From Streptomyces sp. BK239 (GTDB lineage: Bacteria; Actinomycetota; Actinomycetes; Streptomycetales; Streptomycetaceae), in NCBI RefSeq assembly GCF_004217285.1, contig NZ_SHKS01000004.1:372001-436000 (forward strand): a DNA stretch of 64,000 bases, in the 5' to 3' direction. Position 1 is the first letter of the stretch. Each line of letters begins with the position of its first letter. Under the pieces are notes generated by a model, which did not search any database, was not told the origin of the DNA, and was given only the letters and a program-made list of their open reading frames with translations. This document shows positions 52,820 through 61,848 of the stretch, in pieces. Made by a program: the position numbers and the translations under genes.

Positions 52820-53389
52820 ATGGCGAACAGCGCACTTCTGGTGATGGACGTCCAACGGGACGTCGTGGCCATCGCCGACGACGGTTCCGGATATCTTCCG
52901 CGCTTGCGCAGGGCGATCGACGGGGCCCGGGCTGCCGGCATCCCCGTGATCTACGTGGTGCTCCGGTTACGGCCCGACGACCTGGAAGTCAGCCCTCGCA
53001 ACAAGGTGATGACGAACGCCGTGCGGGCCGGTCTGTTCACCGAGGGGGCCCCTGGCACCGAGATCCATCACGACGTTGCCCCCCAGCGGGGCGACGTCGT
53101 GGTCACCAAGAGGCGGGGGAGCGCGTTCTCGGGCAGCGACCTCGACTTGGTACTCAGGGCTCGCGATATCGACAGCCTTGTTCTCACCGGCATCGCCACC
53201 AGCGCTGTAGTGCTGTCCACCCTGTGGCACGCCATCGACCTGGACTTCGGCCTGACCGTCCTGGCGGATGCCTGCCTCGACACCGACCCCGAGGTGCACC
53301 GGATACTCACCGAGAAGCTGTTCCCGCAGTGGGCAGATGTCCTCGCCGTCGAGGACTGGCTCAAAGCCATCGCACCGCAACAGCAGTAG
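52820..53389 (+). CDS. Isochorismatase-like hydrolase lacking the catalytic cysteine
   Basis: 189 residues with a cysteine-hydrolase fold: ALLVMDVQRDVV (Asp of the triad), VVVTKRRGSAFSGSDLD (Lys) and VLTGIATSAVVLSTLWHAIDLDF. At the third position the nucleophilic Cys of GxATxxCV is replaced by Val (SAVV). The enzyme therefore either uses other chemistry or is a binding protein. A Cys-lacking subfamily with GIATSGVVLST is common in actinomycetes. ATG 52820 follows GAGAAGGG. Confidence 0.88.
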   Translation: MANSALLVMDVQRDVVAIADDGSGYLPRLRRAIDGARAAGIPVIYVVLRLRPDDLEVSPRNKVMTNAVRAGLFTEGAPGTEIHHDVAPQRGDVVVTKRRGSAFSGSDLDLVLRARDIDSLVLTGIATSAVVLSTLWHAIDLDFGLTVLADACLDTDPEVHRILTEKLFPQWADVLAVEDWLKAIAPQQQ

Positions 53390-53924
53390 AGATGGCTCTG
53401 CTGTGGCCCCAGCGCGTGGAGGGGCTTGTTCTCCCGTGCGGCTGCTGAGTATGTCCTCGATGTCCTTCTGGGTGATCTCACGGAGACTGCGCGGTCTGAT
53501 CCAAATGCGTCCGCTCCAGGGGAACGAGTAGGCCGCGCTGGTCGAGGAAGGCTGCGACGCGACGTCCTGACCAGCATCAGTCTCGAGGAGGGGGCGTCGA
53601 TACCGAGCCAGGCGACGAGAAGCCGCAGGACTTGGCGTTGATGTCCCGGGAAGGGGTGGTCCAGTGCTGGTCGGCTGTGAACTGCCGAGAATTGGCGAGG
53701 AGTTGTTCGGCCTCGGGTGTCATCGTGGGCGGCTGGATGTACCTGTGCCCGCCTCCAGACACGCGCCGGGGGCGAGAACAGCTCCAACTGTGTGGGTTGA
53801 TCAAGTGCGGGGACAGCCGGCGGTCGGCCTGGCCGAGCGGGGCCACTTCTTGTTCACACCTGAAGAACCCACGCGGCCACCGTCATGTCATGGCCAACCT
53901 GGATCGACCCCGCGAGTCGGGTCG
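53390..53924. other. No recognisable gene
   Basis: About 535 bp. Short frames on both strands (for example MTPEAEQLLANSRQFTADQ on the minus strand, from 53719) lack sustained codon bias and did not match any family I know. Probably decayed sequence between two rearranged blocks. Confidence 0.5.
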
Positions 53925-54813
53925 TTACCAGCGCATCGCGGTGAAGTCGATGGGACGGGGCCGCAGTTCGCGGGTGCGCGCCGCCAGCCCCCGCAGCCGC
54001 TCGGCCATGTCGTCGGCGGGAAGGCGCCGACGGTCGCCGTGGCCTGGCAGCAGCCACTCGAAGCGTAGCCGGTTGGCGTCCCGGGCCAAGGAGGCGGCCA
54101 GTTCACTGATGGAGTACCAGGTGACACTGTCGGCCACCTCGATGTCCGCTGTAGCGCGCGACCAGTAGAAGCTGTCGCCGCTGAAGCAGTACCGCTCGTC
54201 CGCGAGGAACAGCACGCTGCCTCGGGTGTGCCCCGGGAAGGGGAAGGCGACCACCCCTTCGGCGATCTTCGCTGGGCCGGTGCCGTGAAGCACACGGTCG
54301 GCGTCCGGGGCGGGCATCGAGGTCACCCTCGTGGATCCACAGCCGGGCGCCGAAGCGGTCGGCGTAGCGGCGGCCGTGCGCGGCGTGGTCGCGGTGGGTG
54401 AGCAGGACATCTGTGACAGGGCCGAGCCCCTCGTAGCGCGCGGCCAACGATGTGCTCCAGCGCGGCGTGTCCACCATCATCGTGGTGCCGTCGGGGCGGC
54501 GCAGTAAGTAGGAGTTGGCCCCCGCGGTGTGCGTGGAGTTGTGCCCGCACAGGTGCACGGTGTCGTCCAGGGCCATCGGAAAGGGGTCCTGTGCCGCCTC
54601 CAGCCGCCCGGCCGGGGGACGGATCGACCGGGTGGGACAGGCGTGCGCCGCGGCGTTCAGCTGCCGGAGCTCGGCTCGGCTGCTCGGCTGGCGCAGAACA
54701 ACCGAGCGGCCGTCGACCTCGCCGATCAAGCCGGGGGCGAGCTGCCTAGCAGCGTCGCAATTCGTGCACCGCTCGTCAACCCACCAGCCGTCCTCGAACC
54801 GTTCCTCGCCCAC
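53925..54813 (-). pseudogene. Ferredoxin-like/MBL-fold metallo-hydrolase hybrid, frameshifted
   Basis: From GTG 54813 the N-terminus (WWVDERCTNCDAARQLAPGL; NAAAHACPTRSI) has the Cys pattern of a 4Fe-4S ferredoxin-like domain. An MBL domain follows (TVHLCGHNSTHTAGANSYLL; VTDVLLTHRDHAAHGRRYADRFG, the HxxDH-type site). Near 54320 the frame shifts by one base, and the rest (APDADRVLHGTGPAKIAEGV; FPGHTRGSVLFLADERYCFSGDSFY; LLPGHGD) is read in another frame to 53925. Either a real mutation or a sequencing error. Confidence 0.72.
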
Positions 54814-55028
54814 AGCCCGCTCCCTTCCGCACTGAGCCCGCCAACCGGCCGCTCACAGTCCAGGGGTATCCCGCGCCCCGCAGATAAAGGAAGGGGGCTC
54901 GGATCTTGTACTTGCGGCATCGTGCCGCTCTGAAAGTCCGGGCGATTCGGGCGGCGGCTACGGCGGCACGGAACCACCGGCAGCCCACCCACCCACATCG
55001 AATCAATCGCGGGCCAGGCCTAACTGGC

Positions 55029-55904
55029 GCTAACAAAGCCTCTGGACGTGTCGGTGGGTGATCAGGCAGACAGCGAGGCCGAGGAAGGCCTCATGGATGT
55101 CGGCGCGTCGTTCCCAGCGGATCCGCAGGCGGCGGAAGCCGTGCAGCCAGGAGATCGTGCGCTCGACGACCCAGCGGAAAGTGCCCAGGCCGGTGCCGTG
55201 CGGCTGTCCCCGTTCGGCGATCACCGGACGGATCCCCCGCTGCCGCAGCAGCCGGCGGTACTTGTCGTGGTCGTAGCCGCGGTCCGCGAAGAGCATGTCG
55301 GGCCGCCGTCGGGGCCTGCCGACGACTCCCGCCACCGGCGGGATCTTGTCCAGCAGGGGCAGGAGTTGGGTGACGTCGTTGCGGTTTCCGCCGGTCAGCG
55401 ACACCGCGAGCGGGATCCCCTGGCCGTCGGTGATGACGTGGTGCTTGCTGCCCGGGCGTGCGCGGTCGACCGGGCTGGGTCCGCTTTTGGGCCCCTGCGT
55501 GCGGCCCTGACGTGGGAGGAGTCGATCACCGCCCGGCTCCAGTCCAGTTGGTTCTTCGACCGCAGCTCATTCAGCAGCAGCTGGTGGAGCTGGTCCCAGA
55601 CACTGGCCTCGTTCCAGGCCGCCAGGCGGCGCCAGCAGGTCATGCCCGAGCCGAACCCGAGTTCCTGGGGCAGGTACTCCCACTGGATGCCGGTATGCAG
55701 AACGAACAGGATCCCGCACAGAGCCTGCCGGTCAGGCACCCGCGGCCGCCCCTCCACCCGCTTCGGCGGCGGATCGGGCAGCAACGGCTCGATGAGCGAC
55801 CACAGTTCGTCCGACACGATCCACGGCCGCGACTGACGCTTCCCCATGGCCACATCAACGAACGATCAAGCCGACAGTCACATGATCACACCGCTTTTGT
55901 TAGA
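55029..55904 (-). mobile_element. Second IS5-family insertion sequence
   Basis: About 876 bp bounded by imperfect inverted ends, GCTAACAAAGC (55029-55039) and GCTTTTGTTAG (55893-55903). It carries one transposase gene in two frames. No clear target duplication. It is unrelated in ends to the copy at 44185. Confidence 0.75.
55030..55847 (-). CDS. IS5-family transposase (programmed -1 frameshift)
   Basis: ORF A from ATG 55847: MGKRQSRPWIVSDELWSLIEPLLP, WEYLPQELGFGSGMTCWRRL, then catalytic Asp in WSRAVIDSSHVRAARRG. At CCCAAAAGC (about 55484-55490) reading must slip -1 into ORF B: GPSPVDRARPGSKHHVITDG, SLTGGNRNDVTQLLPLLD, MLFADRGYDHDKYR and the Glu block FRWVVERTISWLHGFRRLRI, ending CLITHRHVQRLC. 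The A-AAA-G slippery site and intact ORF B suggest a functional IS. A GTG at 55853 is an alternative start. Confidence 0.85.
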
Positions 55905-55917
55905 GTCAGTAAGAGGT

Positions 55918-56110
55918 CCTGACAAAGGCGTTGGACGTGTCGGCGGGTGATCAGGCAGGTGGCGGCTACCTCGACAACTCCGCCCAGCTCCGGAGCTGTT
56001 CCGTTGACACCGAGGAAGCTGGACGGCGGCACACAGCGGCCTTCGGCCGCCGAACCAGCCGACGGAGACACCACGAGCGGTCCGCACCCTCGCGCCCTCG
56101 AGCATGTCGC
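55918..56110 (-). mobile_element. 3'-end scrap of a related IS5 element
   Basis: CLITRRHVQRLCQDLLL on the minus strand repeats the last residues of the preceding transposase, and the DNA around 55920-55965 (GGACGTGTCGGCGGGTGATCA) matches the 55040s. Upstream coding (SFLGVNGTAPELGGVVEVAA) does not, so it is a remnant of another copy next to the intact one. 56111-56145 holds only the gene end. Confidence 0.65.
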
Positions 56111-56145
56111 TTTGACGGGTACGACCGCCGGCCCTGCCGGGTCGG

Positions 56146-56958
56146 TCAGCGGACGATGAACGGCTCGGTCAGGTGCGGGGTCGCGAGGTGGAGGGTGCCG
56201 GCGGTCCGACTGTGGAGCACCTGCTCTCTTGAGGCCCTTGCCTGCTCAGGGTCCATCTCGTGGGCGTAGGCGAGTTCGGGGTGGAGCAGCTGGATGGCGT
56301 GCACGAGCAGATCACCGGTGACGGCGACCGAATCCTGCCCGGACGCGACGAGCACGCTCTGGTGCCCGGGGGTGTGACCCGGCGTGGCGAACACGCGCTC
56401 CCCGCTGCGCAGCCGGGCGTCGCCGTCGAGCAGCCTTAGCTGATCGGTCTTCAGGAGCGGGTCGGTCACAGTGGATCGCAGCTGCGGGTTGACCTCCTCG
56501 ACCGCGTCCAGTTCGGCCTGCTGCAACAGGTACGCGGCGTTCGGGAAGAACGGCCGCGCCTGCTCGCCTCCGACGACGGCCCATCCCACGTGGTCGGTGT
56601 GGAGGTGCGTGAGCACCACGGTGTCGACTTCGGACGGTTCGATACCCGCGGCAGCCAGGGAATCCGGGAGGGCCCCGGGCACGGGCGCCCACGAGGCCGC
56701 CGGGCTGTCGGCCGGGCCGATCCCCGCGTCGACCAGCGTCACGCCCTGGTCGCTGCGGATCGCGAACGCACGGAACTGCAGCTGCCAGCGCCCGTCGGCG
56801 TCGAGCGCGCCGGGGTCGAGCTGGTCGGCCGCCGCCCACTGCGCGACGGTGGCGTCGGGGAACGCCTCGGACCTGGGGGAGAAGAAGGGGCCCGCGCCGT
56901 CGGCGAGCGCGATGACGGTGTACGGGCCGACCTGAAGGGAAGGGAGCATCCCGCTCAT
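56146..56958 (-). CDS. MBL-fold metallo-hydrolase (lactonase-like)
   Basis: 270 residues. Zinc site: VLTHLHTDHVGW (HxHxDH), FATPGHTPGHQSVL and VTGDLLVHAIQL give the full ligand set. Close to quorum-quenching lactonases and methyl-parathion-hydrolase-type enzymes in layout. ATG 56958 (or 56949) starts it; the longer frame to 57147 is a recombinase scrap fused in frame by accident. No strong RBS is visible. Confidence 0.9.
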   Translation of the reverse strand: MSGMLPSLQVGPYTVIALADGAGPFFSPRSEAFPDATVAQWAAADQLDPGALDADGRWQLQFRAFAIRSDQGVTLVDAGIGPADSPAASWAPVPGALPDSLAAAGIEPSEVDTVVLTHLHTDHVGWAVVGGEQARPFFPNAAYLLQQAELDAVEEVNPQLRSTVTDPLLKTDQLRLLDGDARLRSGERVFATPGHTPGHQSVLVASGQDSVAVTGDLLVHAIQLLHPELAYAHEMDPEQARASREQVLHSRTAGTLHLATPHLTEPFIVR

Positions 56959-57036
56959 TTCTGAGAAGTCGGTTCTGCGGGTAATGGGTAGTGCACGCCG
57001 GTGAGTTGTTCCGGACGTGACCGAGATATTCTCGGG

Positions 57037-57147
57037 GCACACGTCGAGCGTCGGTGTTCCGGCCGGGGCCTTGCGGTCGGTGGGGAACAGCGGGCCGCGG
57101 GTGCGGCGGGCGATGAGGCGGGGCAGCAGCTGGGCGGTAGAAGGCAT
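57037..57147 (-). pseudogene. Tyrosine-recombinase remnant
   Basis: TAQLLPRLIARRTRGPLFPT and DRKAPAGTPTLDVCPE match a recurring stretch of Streptomyces tyrosine recombinases/integrases just before the catalytic HxLRH block. It then stops, and the recombinase catalytic part is absent. It reads directly into the MBL gene. Confidence 0.6.
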
Positions 57148-57172
57148 CCGACTGGCCGGGCGCCGGAACCGG

Positions 57173-57892
57173 CTACACGCACTGGGTCAGCAGACCGGCG
57201 TCGATGACCTCGGCGATGAGGGTGGCGCCGCGGCTGTTCTGGTGGATGTGGTCGGTCGTGAGCACAAGACCTCGCCGCCGCGAGATCGTGTCGAGGCTGC
57301 GGCGCAGCACTGCGCGCTGGACGAGGACGCCGACGACCGCTGCGGGCGTCGCCTCCCGGTATGGAATCGGCGGCGGGTCCGCTTGGCGCAGTTCCTCGAT
57401 CTGGCGTTCGTGCAGCGGAAGGTAGGCCACCTCGTTGGCGGCGGCGACCTCGGCGATCATCCGGCTGTACGCCTGCGATGCCTGTGCCGCTGCTCCGTCG
57501 GGTTGTTGGCCGAGTACCGGCAGCGACAGCAGACCGATCGTCGCGTCGGTCTCCGCTCGCAGCCGCGCGACGACGGCTCCCAGACACTGTTGGAACCAGC
57601 CGGCCGACGGGCGAACGGGGAGCTGTTTACGCTTCATGACCTGCTCGACGGGGTAGCCGGCAAGGCTCGCTCGGGCGTCGTTGGTCCCGATCAACACGGT
57701 GATCACATCGGGTGGGTTCGTGACGACGGTATCGAGGCGCTGCAAGAGGTTGTGGGCGAAGTCGCCGTTGGCGCCGAAACGGGCAAGCCGCACGTCACCG
57801 GGAGGGTGGCGTCGTCCGAGAAGATCCAGGTAGTCGACGCTGAACTGCGCGCGGGTGAGGCTGTCGCCGAGGCACGCGATGCGTGTCGTCAC
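57173..57892 (-). CDS. SGNH/GDSL hydrolase
   Basis: 239 residues: block I CLGDSLTRAQF (Ser), block II GANGDFAHNLLQ (Gly), block III VLIGTNDARA (Asn), block V DHIHQNSRGA (Asp, His). All SGNH residues are present, so an active esterase or lipase-like enzyme is likely; no signal peptide. GTG 57892 overlaps the upstream cupin gene's stop, so translation is coupled. Confidence 0.92.
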   Translation of the reverse strand: MTTRIACLGDSLTRAQFSVDYLDLLGRRHPPGDVRLARFGANGDFAHNLLQRLDTVVTNPPDVITVLIGTNDARASLAGYPVEQVMKRKQLPVRPSAGWFQQCLGAVVARLRAETDATIGLLSLPVLGQQPDGAAAQASQAYSRMIAEVAAANEVAYLPLHERQIEELRQADPPPIPYREATPAAVVGVLVQRAVLRRSLDTISRRRGLVLTTDHIHQNSRGATLIAEVIDAGLLTQCV

Positions 57893-58359
57893 GGCGCTTC
57901 CTCCGGGCTGGGCGTACCGACGCGTTGGGTCGGGCGTGCGTCGGTGCGAGGGCGGTGGTCGGTGCCGAGGGTCGCAGTGATGGCCAGGATGGACGCCGGT
58001 CCCTCCATGTCGACCACGTGCCATACCCCGGCCGGGTTGACGGTGGCCTCGCCCGGCCCGAGCAGAACGCGGTCGGGCACCCCGTCCACGTCGCGAGTGA
58101 CCGTCACGGACCCGCTGAGGCAGACGACCAGTTCGTCGCCCGCAGGGTGGCTCTCCCAGTGGTCGCCGGGCCCGTCGCCGTCGAAGATCATCACCATCCG
58201 GCCCTCGGCGCCGTCCGCCGCGACCGCGGCGCTGTAGGCCTGGAGCACCTTCGGGTCCCAGGTGAAGCCCTCGACGGGTTTCGCTCTCGATCCCAGTCCG
58301 AGGTGCACGGGGGTGGTCCGCAGGTCCATGGCATCGCGTTCGTGGTTGACGAGTCTCAT
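57889..58359 (-). CDS. Cupin-domain protein
   Basis: 156 residues, small beta-barrel. Motif 1 GDHWESHPAGDELVVCLSG has two His and one Glu for metal; motif 2 is GEATVNPAGVWHVVD. Function unknown; its place between an AraC regulator and an SGNH hydrolase suggests the three are one unit. ATG 58359 is weak; ATG 58329 (MDLRTTPVHLG) is an alternative. Its stop overlaps the hydrolase start. Confidence 0.85.
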   Translation of the reverse strand: MRLVNHERDAMDLRTTPVHLGLGSRAKPVEGFTWDPKVLQAYSAAVAADGAEGRMVMIFDGDGPGDHWESHPAGDELVVCLSGSVTVTRDVDGVPDRVLLGPGEATVNPAGVWHVVDMEGPASILAITATLGTDHRPRTDARPTQRVGTPSPEEAP

Positions 58360-58441
58360 GCCGATGATCGTCCACGACAGCGATCGCGCGGTCTTGAAGA
58401 AAAGGGAAGAGAAGCCGACGCGAAGGACAGACGGATGTCGG

Positions 58442-59278
58442 CTACCCGGCTCCGAGGAGGACTTCGCCGCGACGCCATGCCGTCGGCGATCGGCTTGTGA
58501 ACTCGCGCCAGTCCCGGACGAGATGGGCCTGGTCGGCATAGCCGGACAGGGTTGCCACCTCGCCCCACGGGAGCGGGTCCTGGGCCGCCGCCAGTTCGTG
58601 CGCGTGCTCGAAGCGCAGGACGCGGGCGAAGGTCTTCGGCGACAGGCCCACCTCACCGCGAAACCGCTCGGTGAGGTGCCGGCGGCTCCAGCCGAGTTCC
58701 GCGGCGACCGCGCCAACCTGGACGCAACCCCGCGCGGCGACGAGGCGGCGCCATGCCTCGGCTACCTCGGGACGCACCCAGCGCACATGGTCGCCGCAGG
58801 CGCCACGGCCTACAGCTCGGAGGAGCAATTCGTCCAGCGCGGTGAACCGTGCCGCCCATGTCGTCGCCGATCGGAGCCGATCGACCAGCTCGACGGCAAG
58901 GGCTCCGAGAAGCTCTTCAAGTGGGACCAGTCGGTGGGCGAGCTCGGCGGCGGGCATGCCGTAGATGGCCCGGGCCCCGAGCGGTGTCAGCGATACTCGA
59001 ACACCTTGCTGGCGCCCGTCGTGGTGAATCGCGACGGACCGGCACATCAGACCGCCGGCCACGCTGCCGAATCGTGTTACCGGTGACCCGTCGTCAACGC
59101 CCGCCGCCACCTCCAGAGGATCTGACAGGCTGATCACCGCAGTGAGCGCGCGGCTCGGCGGGCCGCAGTGCACCCCCGTCGGGAGCCCGCGGAGGTCGAA
59201 GCCGACATACGAGTCGACGTACTTCCGCAAGACGGGCGCCGGACGTGCACAGACCCCGGTGGCCGTGTGGTCCTCCAT
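58442..59278 (-). CDS. AraC-family transcriptional regulator
   Basis: 278 residues: N-terminal sensing domain (VLRKYVDSYVGFDLRGLPTG), then two HTHs at the C-terminus. VGAVAAELGWSRRHLTERFRGEVGLSPKTFARVLRFEHA is the first, [33 protein letters not shown] the second. ATG 59278 is chosen because relatives begin MELHTADG-like, as here. It lies 82 bp before the cupin gene on the same strand and may activate cupin-SGNH. Confidence 0.92.
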   Translation of the reverse strand: MEDHTATGVCARPAPVLRKYVDSYVGFDLRGLPTGVHCGPPSRALTAVISLSDPLEVAAGVDDGSPVTRFGSVAGGLMCRSVAIHHDGRQQGVRVSLTPLGARAIYGMPAAELAHRLVPLEELLGALAVELVDRLRSATTWAARFTALDELLLRAVGRGACGDHVRWVRPEVAEAWRRLVAARGCVQVGAVAAELGWSRRHLTERFRGEVGLSPKTFARVLRFEHAHELAAAQDPLPWGEVATLSGYADQAHLVRDWREFTSRSPTAWRRGEVLLGAG

Positions 59279-59496
59279 TTTGGTCAGTGTACGAGCCGCC
59301 CAGCCCATGAACACCGCAGTCCAAGGACTGCTCTGACCTACGGGCGCACCTCGAGGCCGGCCACCCCGTCCCCGACACCGACTCGGGCACCGCCGCCGAG
59401 CAGCGCGCCAACGACCAGGCCCACGAGCACCGTCGGCGCCGCACCTGTCAGACGCTCAGCCGTTCTAGGGAGCGTCGATCGGCGGCATCGTCGGCC

Positions 59497-60477
59497 TCAA
59501 CCTGGCTCGCCCTCCCGAACGGCTGAACGGACTGAGCTGCTTTTCTGGTGTTCTGCCTGTACCGCCCAGGCGGCGGGGGTGAGGCTGGTGTGGTGGCGGA
59601 AGAAGCGGCCGAAGTCGGCGGGGTCGGGGAAGTTCAGGTGGGTGGCGACGGCGCGGGCGGTCCAGCCTGCGGGGCCGAGCAGGCGGCGGGCTTCGAGGAG
59701 GCGGCGTTCGTCGATCACCTGGCGGGCGCCGGGGTGGCCGACGTCCTGGGCGGTGCGGGTGAGGGTGCGCACCGAGCAGCCGAGGAGCCGGGCGTAGTCG
59801 TCGACGTGGTGCAGTTCGCGGAAGTGGAGTTCCAGGGCGTCGAGGAACCGCTGGTGGAGTGCTGCGCGGCGGGTGGTGGGCGAGGGGGTGGCCGGGGCGC
59901 CGGGGCTGTGGGCGAGGCGCAGCAGGAGGGCTTGGAGGAGGTTGCGGCGCAGTGCGTGGTGGAGGTCGAGGGGGCGCCGTCCCAAGGCGCGGTGCTCGTC
60001 GAGGAGTTGGTGGGCGGTGCGTTCGGCCCAGGGGGCGTCGTCCGGGTGCGGGGTGAGGACGGCGGGTGCGTCGTGCGCGGTGGCGGGGGCGAGCAGGCGG
60101 GCGGTGCCGGCGTCCAGGACGTCCGGCTCGAAGAGGATGAAGGGGCCGGTGGCGGTGGAGGGCGGGTGCCAGCACTGGGTGTGTCCGGGGCGTACCCAGA
60201 GCCATTGGCCGGGGGAGACGGTGTGGGTGATGTGGTCGACGTCGTGTTTCAGGACGCCGGACGTCACGAGGATCAGGTAGTGGAAGGTGGCCCGACCCGG
60301 GCGCGGCGGGTTCCACGGCCAGTCGTCGTGATCGGCGTGGAAGTCCTCGATCGTGGTGACCTCCAAGCTGTACGGGGTTCCGGCCGGCGGCTGGAAGCCG
60401 TACAGCGGGGCGGGCGCTGGGCCCACGGCGGGGCCGGTGGTCTCGTCCTCGGCAGTCTGTCCGTCGATGACCATCAT
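59497..60477 (-). CDS. AraC-family transcriptional regulator with cupin-type sensor
   Basis: 326 residues. The N-terminal half carries a cupin-like effector domain (FHYLILVTSGVLKHDVDHITHTVSPGQWLWVRPGHTQCWH). The C-terminal AraC domain includes FRELHHVDDYARLLGCSVRTLTRTAQDVG and ARAVATHLNFPDPADFGRFFRHHTSLTPAAWA. Double ATG at 60477/60474. Divergent from the NTF2-like gene across 143 bp, so that gene is its probable target. 59279-59496 holds no gene. Confidence 0.92.
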   Translation of the reverse strand: MMVIDGQTAEDETTGPAVGPAPAPLYGFQPPAGTPYSLEVTTIEDFHADHDDWPWNPPRPGRATFHYLILVTSGVLKHDVDHITHTVSPGQWLWVRPGHTQCWHPPSTATGPFILFEPDVLDAGTARLLAPATAHDAPAVLTPHPDDAPWAERTAHQLLDEHRALGRRPLDLHHALRRNLLQALLLRLAHSPGAPATPSPTTRRAALHQRFLDALELHFRELHHVDDYARLLGCSVRTLTRTAQDVGHPGARQVIDERRLLEARRLLGPAGWTARAVATHLNFPDPADFGRFFRHHTSLTPAAWAVQAEHQKSSSVRSAVREGEPG

Positions 60478-60620
60478 GTGTCCGCAGTTTAGCGTCCCAA
60501 CCGGACAACCCCGGGACAAAGTGGTTCTCAGGCCCGCGACGGGGCCGCCGGTGCCGGCCGGTACCGGAACTGCACACGTGTCGCCGGATTCGACCGTCCG
60601 GCGTCCGCGAAGGGACACGC

Positions 60621-61052
60621 ATGAGCTTCGACAAGGCAGCGATCGGCGCCACCGTTCTGGAGCTGGAGAAGGGCTTCAACGAGCGGTGGAGCGCCGGTGA
60701 CAACCGCGGCTACCTCGACAACTACGCCGAGGAGATCAGCTGCTTCGACCCGATCCTGAAGGACGTGATCGTGGGTCGCGACCAGGTGGTCGCCCACATC
60801 GACGCGCTCTACTCGAACCCGCAGATCGTGCGCAGCGAGTATCTGAACCCCGTCGTGCACGTGAGCGACGGCGGCGACTTCGCGGTCCTGGCCTACAACC
60901 TCAACACCTACGTGCTCGACGACGACGGCACGGAGCGGCAGCTGCGGGCCTGGAACGCCACGGAGGCGTACCGGCTGATCGACGGCGAGTGGCGGATCGT
61001 GCATTCCAACTGGGCGTTCACACAGACCGCGACCGAGGCGGTCGCGTCCTGA
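60621..61052 (+). CDS. NTF2-like (SnoaL/DUF4440-type) protein
   Basis: 143 residues, cone-shaped alpha+beta barrel: EKGFNERWSAGDNRGYLDNYAEEISCFDPI, VAHIDALYSNPQIV, DGGDFAVLAYNLNTYVLDDDG, YRLIDGEWRIVHSNWAF. Such proteins are small-molecule isomerases or ligand binders; which is unknown. ATG 60621 follows GAAGGGACAC. It is followed by a YjbR gene 44 bp later, probably in one transcript. Confidence 0.9.
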   Translation: MSFDKAAIGATVLELEKGFNERWSAGDNRGYLDNYAEEISCFDPILKDVIVGRDQVVAHIDALYSNPQIVRSEYLNPVVHVSDGGDFAVLAYNLNTYVLDDDGTERQLRAWNATEAYRLIDGEWRIVHSNWAFTQTATEAVAS

Positions 61053-61096
61053 CCGTGAGGCAGGGTCCGCAGCGGAGGAGGAAGGAGACACGGGTC

Positions 61097-61489
61097 ATGG
61101 ACGGCGCAGAAGTGCAGCGGCTGGCCGCCGCGTGCGCCGAGGGACTGCCCGGCTCGGGGCTGGAGCATCCTTTCGGCCCCGAGTGGGACGTGCACAAGGT
61201 GCGCGGCAAAGTGTTCATGCTGGTCACAGAGGTGACCGGGGAGCCGATGGTGATCCTCAAGTCCGCCCCCGAGGAGTCGGCCGTGCTGCGTGAGCAGTAC
61301 GCGGAAATCACTCCCGGCTACCACATGAACAAGAAGCACTGGATCACCCTGCATGGCGGCGCCCTCGACCGCGGCCTGGTCGAGGAGCTGGTCACCGAGT
61401 CCTACCGGCTGGTGGTCGAGGGCCTGCCGAAGGCACGGCGGCCGGCGGACCCGGCGACCTACGGCCGGCGTACCGGAGCCGGGCGGTGA
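61097..61489 (+). CDS. MmcQ/YjbR-family protein
   Basis: 130 residues: GLPGSGLEHPFGPEWDVHKVRGKVFMLV, EPMVILKSAPEESAVLREQY, ITPGYHMNKKHWITL, VTESYRLVVEGLPKA. The fold (CyaY-like) is often called DNA-binding, with little direct evidence. ATG 61097 follows GGAGGAAGGAGA, a strong RBS; the longer frame overlaps the upstream gene. Confidence 0.92.
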   Translation: MDGAEVQRLAAACAEGLPGSGLEHPFGPEWDVHKVRGKVFMLVTEVTGEPMVILKSAPEESAVLREQYAEITPGYHMNKKHWITLHGGALDRGLVEELVTESYRLVVEGLPKARRPADPATYGRRTGAGR

Positions 61490-61593
61490 CCCTCACCGGG
61501 GAGAAACTGCAGCAGGCAGCGCGCCGCACGGTAGGACTGCTGCGGGACGACAAGGCGGCACCGGTCGCGTGGGTGATGACGTTGCGGCACCAT

Positions 61594-61832
61594 CGTCAGC
61601 GGTGGACCAGGCCGCCAACCGGAGGAAGAAGGGCTCCAGAGGCGGGCGGGCCCATCAGCCACGACGCCGCCCTCTACAAGGAACGGAACGCCGTCGAGCG
61701 TCTGATCAACAAACTCAGGCCTGGCAAGGCATCGCCACCCGATACGACAAGACCCCAGACAGCTACCTCGCCAGCTTCCACCTTCGCGCCTTGATGATCC
61801 GGATCAGGGATCTCACGTGGACCGCACATTGA
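61594..61832 (+). mobile_element. IS5-type transposase C-terminal remnant
   Basis: NRRKKGSRGGR, then, one frame over, ISHDAALYKERNAVERLINKL, and again shifted, QGIATRYDKTPDSYLASFHLRALMI: the catalytic-Glu region of an IS5-family transposase broken by two frameshifts. 61490-61593 encodes only a short open frame (TLTGEKLQQAARRTVGLLRD) that I cannot assign. Confidence 0.75.
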
Positions 61833-61848
61833 TCGCAATCGACGCGCT

